DNA of 64,000 nucleotides from Leptodactylus fallax (taxonomy: Eukaryota > Chordata > Amphibia > Anura > Leptodactylidae). Positions 45,113 through 55,825 of this stretch are shown in pieces. The translations under genes were made by a program, and so were the position numbers. Position 1 is the stretch's first letter, and each line of letters begins with the position of its first letter. The stretch is from the NCBI GenBank assembly GCA_947044405.1, contig CAMRHE010000167.1, positions 1,967,001 to 2,031,000 of the forward strand, given 5' to 3'. The notes beneath the pieces were generated by a model that saw only the letters and a program-made list of their open reading frames with translations, had not been told where the DNA came from and searched no databases.

Positions 45113-47856
45113 CTACAGTGCTAATACCAGCCCAACACCAGGAACGGAGATGACAGGCACAGGTACAGGTACAGGAAAGGGAAACCCCCTCCAAAGAAGA
45201 GAGGCCCTTCCCGTCTCCAACCTCTCATACTCCAGAGAGCGCACCTTCACCAGGTCACCAAGAATGTTCCTAACCACCTCATCCATCGGGAGGATTTTCC
45301 GCTGTGTCGATACTAGACACGTGCGTTCCACGTGTGGTACCTAACCACTAGGCTAACTAAGAATAAAGTGCACCGGTCCTGATCACCCAGGTTTCTGAAT
45401 GCTCCATAGGCCCACTCTGCATAAGAGAGACCAGGCAACCTGGGCCAACTGATGGAAGCGCCCACCCTGTTGTACACCTCTGTATTAAAGGGACAATGAA
45501 GCAAGAATTGCTCCATGCTTTCCAGCACGTTGCCACACTCCTCCCGGGGACAACCCCTTTCCTCTGAGCTTCTACACTTCAGGTTGTCCCTCACATACAG
45601 TTTCCCATGGAAGCAGCGCCAAGCCAAGTCCCAATACTTCAAGGGGATCCTGATGGAATTTAAAAGTCTCAAACCTACCCCCAGATCCTGGCTTGGGCAA
45701 TCCTTGAGCTCCAGTGGGCTCTGAAAATGTGTCAACAGGACCCTCTTGTCAAGGAATTTCCTTGTCAAAGTCCTGATCTCCCACACTCCCCGACCCCACC
45801 GGCGAACTACCTTCAGAACCAGGGTAACATAAGCCGGAAGATGCCCGTGTAGTGTGTGAAGATCCTTCACTTGCCCTCCTGTCTCCCATTCCTGAAAGAA
45901 AGGCTGAAACCATCCCCTACAGGAGAAAATCCACGGAGGAGCCCTCTCTTGCCAGAGGCTTGCAATGTTGAGCTTAAGAAATGTGTTCACTAAGAACACC
46001 ACAGGGTTGACCATACACAACCCCCCTTGTCTCCTCGTACGGTAAGTAACCTCCCTCTTGACTAGGTTCAGTCTATTCCCCCATAATAGCTGGAAAAACA
46101 AACTGTAGACCCGAGTCCAGAGAGGCTCTGGCAAGATGCACACACTGCCCATATATATCAGCAAAGGGAGCAGGTAAGTTTTGATCAGGTTTACCCTTTC
46201 TCTTAGGGTCAAAGACCAACCCTTCCATTGGTCCACCTTCTGAGCGGCGATCTTAAGCCTGCTGTCCCAATTTTGCATGGGGTAATCCCCTTGACCAAAT
46301 TCGACGCAGAGGACTTTTGCAGATTGTTGGGGCCCTGGAAGGGTGTCTGGGAGATCAAAACCAGGATCTCCCCCTCCCAGCCAGAGACTCTCACACTTAT
46401 TCCGGTTGATCTTGGACCCAGATGCTTCTGTGTAGCGATCAACCTCAGACATCACCTACTCTGACTCCCTCTGTGAGGACACAAAGGTAGTGACATCATC
46501 AGCATACGCCACCACTCTCAGGGTCAACCCCGGCATCACCCGGTCCATCCCGACCCCTGTCAATGGTCCACAATCAACCCTCCTAAGGAAAGGGTCAATT
46601 GCAAACACATATAACGGTGGGCTCAAAGGACAGCCCTGGCGAACGCCAGACCCAACCTCAAAAGAGTGGCCAACCCAACCATTAACAAGTGGGAAACTCT
46701 CTGCCCCTGCATACAAGGTCTTAAGACAATCAACAAACCCCCCCGGCAGGCCATATCTCAGAAGGACAGACCAAAGATACTTGTGGTTAACCCGATCAAA
46801 TGATTTAGCCTGATCCAAGATTAGCAAGTACCCCTTCCAGTGACCTGCCCTACCCTGCTCCACGGCCTCCCGGACACCAAGCACAGCACTAATTGTACTG
46901 CGGCCTGGAACAGAGCAGTGCTGAGCCACTGAAAGGAGCTGGGGTGCAAACTTCACCAGACGATTGAACAGCACCTTTGAATCTTTCTGTCTGCATTGAG
47001 TAGCGCTATAGGACGCCAATTCTCAATACAAGATCGGTCCTTACCCTTTGACAGGATGATCAGAGCAGACCTCCTCATTGACCTCGGCAGAGTGCCTGAG
47101 GAAAGACACTCATTGAATAACTCAGTCAAGAGGGGAACCAAGATGTCCTTAAAGGTCTTGTAGAACTCGGATGTTAAGCCATCCGGACCTGCCGATTTTT
47201 GGAGCTGAAGCCCATCAATGGCCAGTCTGACTTCCTCTTCCCTGATCATCTCTGTCAAAACGTCTAGAGAGGGGTTATCCTCTGGTTCAGGGACAGTTTC
47301 AGCCAGGAAAGCCGACATCACATCTCGATCTAGATCCCTAGAGTAGAAGGATATGACGACCTCCAGGATCCCTGATCTGGACCTTTTCAGGGATCCTGTA
47401 CTATCAATCAGCCCTGTGATAACCTTACTACTCACTGACATCTTACAGTTTCTGTAAGGGTCGGGCGAGTGGTACTTCCCATAATCCCTCTCAAAAACCA
47501 AAGATGCGTGTCTATCATACTAACACCTCTTAAGCAAAGATTTCACTCTGGAGATATCCTCATGGATACCTCCAGTCGAGACAGGATGTTCGAGTCTCCT
47601 CCTCAGGCCTTGATACAGGCGGTACCTGTCCAGACTCCTGAGGCTCGAGAGCTGGCGGAAGAATTTCGCCGCCCTTTTCTTGAACATCTCCCACCACTCA
47701 CACTTACTGCTACAAAGGCCCAGCAGTGGTACCTGGCTCTGATGAAAATCCTCAAAGGATTGTCGTATCTCCGCTTCTTCCAAGACAGACGAATTGAGCT
47801 TCCAGTAGCCTCTACCCATCCAGGGGGTCTCTAACATTCACAGAAAACAAAATCAT
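45113..47856 (-). pseudogene. Tx1-clade ORF2, endonuclease-deleted
   Basis: The ORF2 ATG (47854-47856) overlaps the ORF1 stop as ATGA. It reads MILFSVNVRD, the typical first strand of an APE endonuclease, then jumps within a few codons to GRGYWKLNSSVLEE, the linker that normally follows the endonuclease. The remaining frame has LQLQKSAGPDGLTSEFY and ENWRPIALLNADRKI, a frameshift near 47000, then LDQAKSFDRVNHKYLW (motif A), GVRQGCPLSPPLYVF (motif B) and YADDVTTF (motif C, intact). A TAG at 46456-46458 is in frame. The C-terminal domain (45313-46455) includes a Cys/His motif CPREECGNVLESMEQFLLHC, and a further frameshift near 45320 leads to VEERT-like sequence and MDEVVRNILGDLVKVRSLE, ending at 45113. 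The remaining reverse transcriptase would copy LINE RNA; without an endonuclease it could not nick DNA. Confidence 0.87.
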
Positions 47857-50800
47857 GCAAAATCCTCGTCCCCAGACTTCACACCAGTCTCACCTCCTGA
47901 GGATCGCACACCCCCAGAAGAAGACTCGACACCTTCTGAAAGCCTCTCCGTCGCCCTTGGCTCCTCACCCTCATCCTCCTCTCCCGAAGAAGAGTTTTCG
48001 TCAAGGGTGAGGAACCAATTTGAAAGTTCGACCAGAGGGGGGTTGGTTTCACCTTCCTTCGGTACCGTGGTCAGGGTAGGAAAAGATCTTAAATCTCCCT
48101 TCTTTTTATTCCTGTCCTTCTTTTTGGCACCCTGCCTCCGTTTTCCCTCCAGCCACATCCTATTATCCTCATCCATACTTTCGTAATGGGAGGACTCTGA
48201 GGATGCGGTGCCCTCCTCGTTCTGGATCCTCCTGACTTCCTCATCCAGTGCGTCATCCCTCGGGGCCTCAGCAGCAGGTTTTGTCTCCAGGACAGGGCTA
48301 GAGGTTGTCCCAGCAGCCTGAGACTCCATCAGTCCTCTATCCTTTTGACGCTTCTCTAGACGCCTTAGCTGGACAGGCGTCTTTTTCTTGCTGTTCTTCA
48401 CTGGCCCCTCAGTCCCTTCACCTCTGCTAGTCCCCTCCCCAGCAGATTCAGCCTCATGGCCTTCACGCACTGGGGCTGAGACCGCATTAGCGAAAGACAG
48501 AGGACAACGACTGTATGGGTGACCTAGGCCACCACACAGATGACACCTAATCTTTGCACAGGATGCGGCTAGATGGCCTTCATCCCCACACAATGCACAC
48601 ACTTGCGCAGTACAGTTTGCACTGAAATGTGTGGGGTCGCCGCACCTGTGACAAAGCTTCGGCTGACCCTGGTAGAAGATCAGGATACGATCCATCCCCA
48701 GGAAGGCAGAGGAAGGAATGTGGGCAACAGAGCCACCAGAACGCCTCAGTTTAACCATAAAGGTCCATGACCCTGACCAGATAGAAAACTCGTCACGATT
48801 CTTTAGATGGAATTCCCATGACCTCCCCATAGCGACCCATCCAGGTCATGATATCAACACAAGAAAGTGATTCATTACGGGTAAGAATGGTCACTTTCTT
48901 AACTTTGCTCTGGCGGGACACTGCCAGCACAAAAAAGTCCCGCCACCCAGGCTCGTTCTTTGCCAGCTCATAGTTCGACCAGAAGAGCTCAAGCCCCTCC
49001 GGCCGAACAAAACTGACATCGATCTCAGGTGTACCATAGAGATGTATCAGGGCATAGATGTCATTTGCCCGCCCCTTTCTTCTCGGAAGGCTGACAGGCC
49101 ATGCCTGTCAATCCAAAAGGACAGATCAACCTCCCGTCCCTCTACATCGATCGTTCTTTCACCCTTCTTTAAGGCCTCCAAGAGGCGGCGTTGCAAAAGG
49201 CCGTCCCTGGAACCTGGAGACGAGGATGTCTGTACCCCACTTTCCCAAGCAGCAACATTGGCGTAGCTTCTGACAAGGACTGCCGCTGCTGGGGTGACAA
49301 CTGGACCAGCCTCCACATCAGTCACATTCAGATTACCCACCTCCATCTCACAGTCAGCCATACTAACCTCCATACCCTCACTCACCATTAGCTGGTAATT
49401 TTTTTTTTCACCACTCGCACCACTCACACCAGAAACTACAACCTCATTCGAACTTCCATTTGTGCCAGCTGGACCAGTAACATCAGGGGTAGATGAGGCC
49501 ACCTCCGCATCCTTGGGCACAAGGGATGGGACCACCTTCACAGAACCATGTCTAGAGGTGACCCCGACTAGTCACACTTGTGCCCTCCGCATCATCAGTA
49601 CTGGCTGTTACTTTGCCTTTCTTATTATTCAAAAGTCTCCGTTGATCCTTGGCAGGCACAAGGCGCCGCTGATCTCCTACACTATCAAGTTCAGAAACCT
49701 GGTTGTCTGCAATACCAACACAAAAAAAAAGTACTTTGCTAGTAGGTTTTTCAGTGTTCTGGATGGGAGGACTGGCGCTCTCAGCCCCGACAACCCCTTC
49801 ACACTACCACCGCTGATCAACTAAGTGACCTGCTGCAACAGTTCCAGGAGCCGCGGAAGCAACCACAATCACCTCCGGCACTGGGTCACACCCCCCCCCC
49901 CCCACCAGGGAATGAACCACAGAACCGGAGTTTGACAATATTCTCGCTACTGGGCCGCCCATAATGTCCGGCCTTTCGGCCGTTGCCTTCCCTGCTCCAT
50001 CAATGCTACTGCAAGCAGAGACAGAGCCCCTCGCTACATTAGCTTCATTTGCAATCTCCCCGCTCTCTTGCACCGAGTCCACTGCAGGACCCGAGCCAGG
50101 CTGGGCAACGGGGCCTGCACAGCGAACCAAACCCACAGTTGACCCAGGGGACACAGGAAGGGGGCTATAGACCAAACTCACCACTTCTTTTGTCTTGCTC
50201 TTCTTCTTCTTTCTGCGGCCTACAGGCTCCTCCTCTGGGAAATCATTGCCAAAGGAAAAGTTCTGGAGGCACACTGGGGATTCCAGCTGCTTAATCTGGG
50301 CCATTAGCGCCCCTCACTGGCTGCTGCTATCACTGTCATCCCCTGAGTCGGCAGAACTGCAGCTAGGTGTCATTGCCGCCTGCCTTGCAGGGGGGCCTCT
50401 GTACGGAACCTGCTGGTGTTGCTGCAGGCTGGCAGGTGGACATTGCTGCAGGCTGGCAGGTGGACCTTGCTGCAGGCTGGCAGTTGGACCCTGCTGCGGG
50501 CTGGCAGGTGGACATTGCTGCAGGCTGGCAGGTGGACTTTGCTGCTGCCATCTTCCATCTCCTCCGCCACATCCACCTGGCTCTCAGGTTGGAGCCCCAT
50601 CATCCTTCTCTCCTTCTCATCCGCCATCTCTCTGAACCGCTCCTCATTCAGCAGCTTTTCTTTGAAAGGACCGCTCATCTCCCGAACCACCGCTTTCCTT
50701 TCCTTTTCTCCAAGGCATCAATTTCATACTTAAGTCTGTTTATCTCAGCAAGGCTTTCAGGCCTCCTCCGTTTTAGGGGCACATTAGCCCTGGCTTGGGC

Positions 50801-51285
50801 ACAGCGCAGTTCCTCCCGAAGCCTCCTCACCGTCTTACTTGCCTCTTCATACTCACTGAGGTGACTCATAACTCGGGAGCCATAGGTGGTAATAGACTCC
50901 CGGGGCCTCTGCAGCCCCCAGCCTTCCTCGCTGAGGTCGGCCTCACCTCCGTGAGCACTCAGCTTTCCTCCGGTGGTAGAGAGTTTTCTGCTGGCAGCAC
51001 CCAGCTTTCCTCCAGCACTTTCAACAGCACCGCTACTGTCTGTGTCAACAGACTTCTTCTCCATACCGCTTTGCTAGCAGCCTCCTTGCTGGAAACCTCC
51101 CTGCTGGAGGGCTTACGGCCTTTCCGAGCCACTATAGGCTCAGGGGGAGTAGGAGCCACATTGCTGCGACTCCTGGTGGAATGTCTCACCCCTGAGTCTT
51201 CTAGAGTGCAGGCCGGTTGCTGGCTTCTGCTCCCCGCCGGCCTGGTTCGAGGAACAGGAGCCTGGGTCTTGTCTCCTTCACTCAT
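47853..51285 (-). pseudogene. Tx1-clade ORF1, CCHC knuckle protein, fragmented
   Basis: The probable start is 51285 (MSEGDKTQAPVPRTRPAG). The frame is broken many times, with readable parts at 51285-50959, 51064-50675, 50304-49804, 49541-49047 and 48830-47853. The second part has a coiled-coil-like stretch (VRRLREELRCAQARANVP to INRLKYEIDALEKRKGKR). The 49541 part ends with a conserved block, VDLSFWIDRHGLSAF. The last part carries three zinc knuckles, CHRCGDPTHFSANC, CALCGDEGHLAASC and CHLCGGLGHPYSRC, all fitting CX2CX4HX4C, followed by an acidic and basic low-complexity tail. Such proteins bind the LINE RNA. One break at 48830 looks like a single extra base. A 24-bp repeat at 50419-50538 adds 8-residue units (NVHLPACS type). 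Confidence 0.85.
50419..50538. repeat. 24-bp x5 repeat inside Tx1-clade ORF1
   Basis: The unit TTGCTGCAGGCTGGCAGGTG plus GACA repeats five times at an exact 24-bp spacing from 50419. The period keeps the minus-strand frame and encodes repeated 8-residue units. Confidence 0.93.
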
Positions 51286-51408
51286 GCCTAGAAACCCACT
51301 CCCTCCCTGGGGAGGAGAAAGCAGGCCCCAGGTGGATAGGTCTTCCTTCCCTGTAGCTCAGGAGCAGCACACACACACAGCTTAGCAGAGCCACACCCAA
51401 AGTTAATT

Positions 51409-51664
51409 GAGCAGCACTCACTATTCTGCTGGTGCAGTCACTGTGTACATGCATTACATTACTTATCCTGTACTGATCCTGAGTTACATCCTGTATTATA
51501 CTCCAGAGTAGCACTCACTATTCTGCTGGTGCAGTCACTGTGTACATGCATTACATTACTTATCCTGTACTGATCCTGAGTTACATCCTGTATTATACTC
51601 CAGAGCAGCACTCACTATTCTGCTGGTGCAGTCAAATGTGTACATGCATTACATTACTTATCCT
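51409..51664. repeat. 97-bp tandem repeat, right remnant
   Basis: CTATTCTGCTGGTGCAGTCA recurs at 51421, 51518 and 51615, spacing 97 bp, about 2.6 units. It resumes from GAGCAGCACTCACT, close to the point where the left remnant (38452) stops. It ends at 51664 where an L2 copy begins. Confidence 0.95.
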
Positions 51665-53286
51665 TTATTGGTCTACTGAAACGGCCCTCTCCAATGATCT
51701 CCTAACGGCTAAATCCAAAGGTGATTACTCTCTTCTTATTCTTCTAGATCTCTCAGGAGCATTTGACACTGTTGACCATCAACTCCTTCTCACTATGCTC
51801 CGTTCTGTCGGCCTCACAGATACTGCTCTCTCCTGGTTCTCCTCTTATCTCTCTGACCGCACTTTCTGTGTATCATTTGCGGGCTCTGTTTCTTCCCCTT
51901 GCCGTTGGGGTTCCTCAAGGGTCGGTCCTAGGTCCCCTGCTCTTCTCCCTCTACACAGCCCCCATTGGACAAACCATCACTAGATTTGGCTTCCGGTACC
52001 ATCTTTTTCCTGATGACACCCAATTATATACGTCATCCCGTGACATCACCCCTGCACTAATACAGAACACCAGTGACTGCCTCTCTGCTGTCTCAAATAT
52101 CATGTCTTCGCTTTATCTGAAACTGAATCTCTCAAAGACTGAACTACTGCTGTTTTCACCATCTAATAGATCTGTCCCTTATATCTCCATTGCAGTCTCT
52201 GGCCTTACCATAACTCCTAGGCAGTATACCCGCTGCCTCGGGGTTTTGTTTGACTCAGACCTTTCCTTCACGCCCCATATCCAATCACTCGCACGCTCAT
52301 GTCATCTCCACCTCAAAAACATCTCCAGAATCCGCCCCTTTCCTTACCACAGATACACTAAAGACACTTATTGTTGCCCTGATTCACTCTCGCCTTGACT
52401 ACTGTAACTCCTTACTAATCGGTCTTCCCCTTACTAAACTCTCCCCTCTACAATCTATTCTGAATTCGGCGGCCAGGCTCATCTATCAGTCTAGACGCTA
52501 CAGCGATGCCTCCGGTCTGTGTCAGTCACTATATTGGCTGCCTATTCAATACAGAATACAATATAAACTTATCACCCTCATTCACAAGGCTCTCCATAAT
52601 GCTGCACCTCCCTACATTTCCTCCCTCATCTCTGTCTATCGCTCAACCCGTACTCTCCATTCACTCAATGACCTAAGACTAACATCCTCTATTATCAGAA
52701 CCTCCCACGCTCGTATACAAGACTTCTCCCGAGTTGCACCACTTCTCTGGAGTGCTCTATCCCGGACTATTAGATTAACCCCCAATTTCCACAGCTTCAA
52801 GCGTAAACTAAAGACATATCTTTTCAGACAGGCCTATCACAACTCCTAATGTAAACCCTTCTGTAGTTAGAATCCCTAAAACATACCCTCCTCTGTTTAT
52901 GCTCCCGCATTACCTCACAAGATATGATGCCGTATCAGACTAACTTTATATGTCCAGGCACCATCTGCACATTACAGGACACGACTGGTGACGGCTCATA
53001 CAGCTTTATATATGTGTAATGACAGTAACCTCTATTACAGAATTGTCTGACCATTGTACAAACAATGCTACGTCTGTTGCCGCCCCTGCTACCAATTGTG
53101 TCACCCCCTCTACCTCATAGATTGTAAGCTCTTGCGAACAGGGCCCTCAGTCCTAGTGTGTGAATTGAATATTTCTTTGTAATGCATCTTTTTTGTCAGT
53201 ACTTTAACCCTACCAATTGTACAGTGCTGCGGAATATGTTGGCGCTATATAAATAAAATTTATTATAAAATTTATTATTATTATTT
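51665..53286 (+). mobile_element. L2-like LINE, 5'-truncated, second subfamily
   Basis: It begins inside the reverse transcriptase ([20 protein letters not shown]) and ends with the 3' UTR motif ATTGTAAGCTCTTGCGAACA, then CAGTGCTGCGGAATATGTTG, GGCGCTATATAAATAAA and an A/T-rich (ATT)n tail. The 3' UTR differs clearly from the copy at 623-2860, so it is another subfamily. The left flank is the 97-bp tandem repeat. Just after the tail, 53287-53307 resembles a piece of that repeat in inverted orientation. Confidence 0.9.
51672..52849 (+). pseudogene. L2-like reverse transcriptase fragment
   Basis: Three frames carry the protein in turn. The first (to about 51900) has [16 protein letters not shown] (motif A). 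The second (about 51890-52340) has [17 protein letters not shown] (motif B) and LFPDDTQLY (motif C). The third (to 52849) has [15 protein letters not shown] and LKTYLFRQAYHNS. Motif C keeps both Asp but has FP in place of the usual YA. Frameshifts lie near 51900 and 52320-52370. The region N-terminal to motif A, including any endonuclease, is absent. The protein would have primed L2 cDNA synthesis; this copy cannot. Confidence 0.9.
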
Positions 53287-53307
53287 CAGCTCTGGAGTAA
53301 AATGCAG

Positions 53308-54395
53308 ACTGTCATTCTGTCTTAATTACATAAACTGGTAAAATGGTATTAACTATTTACATCAACCCTTATGCTTGGTTAGCTAGGCTTTAAAGCACTT
53401 ATTGGATAAGTTACAACAGGATTTTTGGAGAATTTCACCTAAAGCTAGAACAGAGGAAAAGCATTGACGTCACTGTTATTAATGCTGGAATCGGATTGGT
53501 TGACGTTGTTGTAATATGTAGCAACAGAAATCTTGTTGTCACTTTACGTCGCTGCCTGTAGAATCTTATCACACGGCAACAGGATTATAAGTTAAATTGT
53601 ATATAAATCAGGACAAGCGGTTTATTGGAGCACATTCATTACAATTCCTTTATTATGGCCCTGAAATGATTAGGTTTTTCGATGGTAGACCCTGGGAACA
53701 TCTAAATCCTCTTAATAATTTGGGATTTCATCTCTCTGACATTATTAAGTAGATCCTACTTCATTAATTTTAATAGGTTTGAGCCCCCTTATACCCAGGC
53801 CAAAATCCCAGCACCGCAGGTCTGGAGAGCAGAGTGGAAACCACTGTATGGCAAAGGTCTGTGGGCTGAGCAGTTCCTGTTATGGGATTTCCCTGTCATT
53901 TCTGGAGTGCTTGCTGCTCTCCATCAGGAATTGTCATCGTTTGGAAATACATTTCTTCATTGACACTGAGCAGATACAATCAGTCTTATTCTGACGCTGT
54001 AATCTGAACAGTTCTTAATTGCTTTTCTCCCCCCGCAGTGGAAATCTTGGCAGAAATTCATTGACGAACAATGGCTTTGGTTCTCATCATCATTAGTATG
54101 TATAGAGAACCAACACCTCACGCCTGTGTACAGTCAACTACCATTGATTGATTCAGGTCTGCCCGTGTCCCAGAGGAGCTTGCAATCTAATTTCATTATT
54201 ATAGTGTTGGTCACTTTTGTCCAGTGCACCATTGAGGGAAGGGGCAAAAATTGCATGTCGTAGTTGCTCTTATGTGTAATGCCCAGATCATCCACTCTTG
54301 GAAATGGGATTGCAAAAGTTATAAAGTTAACAAGTTATCCGCGATCGATAGGACATGGGCTAACTTCATGATCACGACCGTTGGGACCTCCACCA
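53308..54395. other. No gene recognised
   Basis: No domain-bearing frame or repeat was found. The end (about 54290-54395) may contain a decayed palindromic repeat arm. Confidence 0.45.
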
Positions 54396-54397
54396 AC

Positions 54398-54998
54398 ATT
54401 CATGTCCTCTAAGGTTGGGAGTGTTATATACCTGAATTCAGTGCACTTTCAGCTTCACTGGTATCTTTCCCCATTGCAGAGCTATCGGTACTGTTAGTTT
54501 TGGCTACTGATATCCCTGCACTGTCTGAGGGGCCGGCCTTACAGCTCAGTGTCATCACAGGGGTTGAGGAATGCCCCCCCGACAGTGCACTGCTATAGAC
54601 TTGTACTGAGAAGGGGGGCATTCCTCAACGCCTAGCAATGATGCTGAGCTGTAAGGCTGGCCCCTCAGAGTGCAGGGATATCAGTAGCTGAAACTAACAG
54701 TACTGATATCTCTGTCAGAAAGGCAGGCCTTACAGCTCAGCGTCATCACTGGGAAGTGAGGAACGTCCCCCCTGACGGTTCCCTTCCATAGCCTTTTACT
54801 GAAAGCGGGGGAAGGCACCCCTCACAGCTCTGTGATGACGCTGAACTTTAAGGCTCGTCCTTCTGATAGTGGAGAGATATCGGTGCCACAGGGCACATAC
54901 CGGGAAAGCTGACCGTGTGCTGAATTCAGCGTACTGACGGCTTTCTAGCAGTATGTAATACTGCACATCTTTGAGGACATGAAAGGTCCTCTTTAAGT
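54398..54998. mobile_element. Double-hairpin MITE
   Basis: The outer ends pair: left TTCATGTCCTCTAAGG and GAATTCAGTGCAC, right (other strand) TTTCATGTCCTCAAAG and GAATTCAGCACAC, with TTAA at the right edge. Inside are two successive palindromes. The first (about 54475-54720) has arms of about 110 bp sharing CTACTGATATCCCTGCACT and GCCTTACAGCTCAG. The second (about 54700-54890) is built from related sequence (GCCTTACAGCTCAGCGTCAT versus its inverse). It is non-coding. Confidence 0.78.
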
Positions 54999-55338
54999 CT
55001 TTGATGTAAAGTATTTTTATTGTAGTATGTCACACAGTGGATGCTTGTATCCCATGATAAACGTTAGGTATATGTATAGGTTACGCTTTGATATAGCCAT
55101 AGCAATATAGGGTTTATACAGGATTATAAAAACAAGGCTTTCAGAAATAGCGCCATGTTTGTCCCTGGCCTGTGTCTGATATTGAAACTCACCTTAAAAG
55201 TCAATAGAGTGCTGCTGCAACAATCTCAACAACCTGTGGTTTGGTGTGTTGCTTTTTTTGGATGAAGGTAGCCATGTTTTTGTAATCTTGATCAAGCCGT
55301 ATAAAGCTACTTGCCTAAAACTGTTTTAATCCTTTGTG
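54999..55338. other. No gene recognised
   Basis: No supported feature in this stretch. Confidence 0.45.
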
Positions 55339-55825
55339 AGTATGTAAGCCAGAGGGCGCTGTGGAGAGACCCAGGCCCAGCCCTGAAAAGGCTCTCAGCC
55401 ACGCCTTTGGGTGGGGGGCGTGTAACTCCAGTAGTCTGGAGTATCCTGCAGGGAGCAGGAGATGGTGGACCCAGCTGGACATATAGACGGTCTGTGCCAG
55501 AAGGGCTGGGGTCCACAGAGGACTGTTGCTGGAGCTGAGCAGTAGATGCTAGTTAGGGGCTCAAGGAGTCAGTTACTGCCCTAACTGTGGCCTAGGTTTT
55601 TGTTGTTTTGTTATGTTGCAGTTAAGCTGAATAAAGCCACTTTTATTTTACACTTGGACCGTCTGAAAGCTATCTTTCCGGCGCCCAGTACCACGAACCA
55701 CTGCTGTCCGGACCAGGAGCCTGCCGCCATTTTGAGTCTAATTCCCCAAGTTGTCACACCTTCTTATACCACCAGCACTACTGTGACCATTGAGGCGCAG
55801 ACTCCACTTGGCCTCCACCATTAAT
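55339..55825 (+). repeat. LTR-like or unclassified interspersed repeat
   Basis: The segment starts AGTATGTAAGCCAGAGGGCG, contains GCTGAATAAAGCCACTTTTA (a polyadenylation-like signal followed by a T-rich stretch), and continues for about 150 bases beyond it. This R-U5-like layout suggests a solo LTR, but I could not set TG...CA ends or a target duplication and there is no primer-binding site or coding region. Treat the class as open. Confidence 0.35.

Larger units (their letters stand above)
38453..51408 (-). mobile_element. Tx1-clade LINE, split by an L1
   Basis: The 5' end is at about 51408 and the 3' end at about 38453 on the minus strand. The L1 at 38491-44411 and one copy of its 15-bp target duplication interrupt the 3' UTR. 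Without them the element is about 7.0 kb. It has a very long first frame with three CCHC knuckles and a second frame with reverse transcriptase, in the style of Tx1 elements. The 3' tail ends near ATAATTTTATTAATAAAAG. Both flanks are the 97-bp tandem repeat, with about 10 bases of the unit missing between the two junctions, so no target duplication is visible. The endonuclease is almost wholly deleted. Confidence 0.85.

Noticed and set aside
50195..50864. Plus-strand frames of 146 and 165 codons with AGWQVD repeats
   Set aside because: Antisense to the Tx1-clade ORF1 and dominated by the 24-bp repeat.
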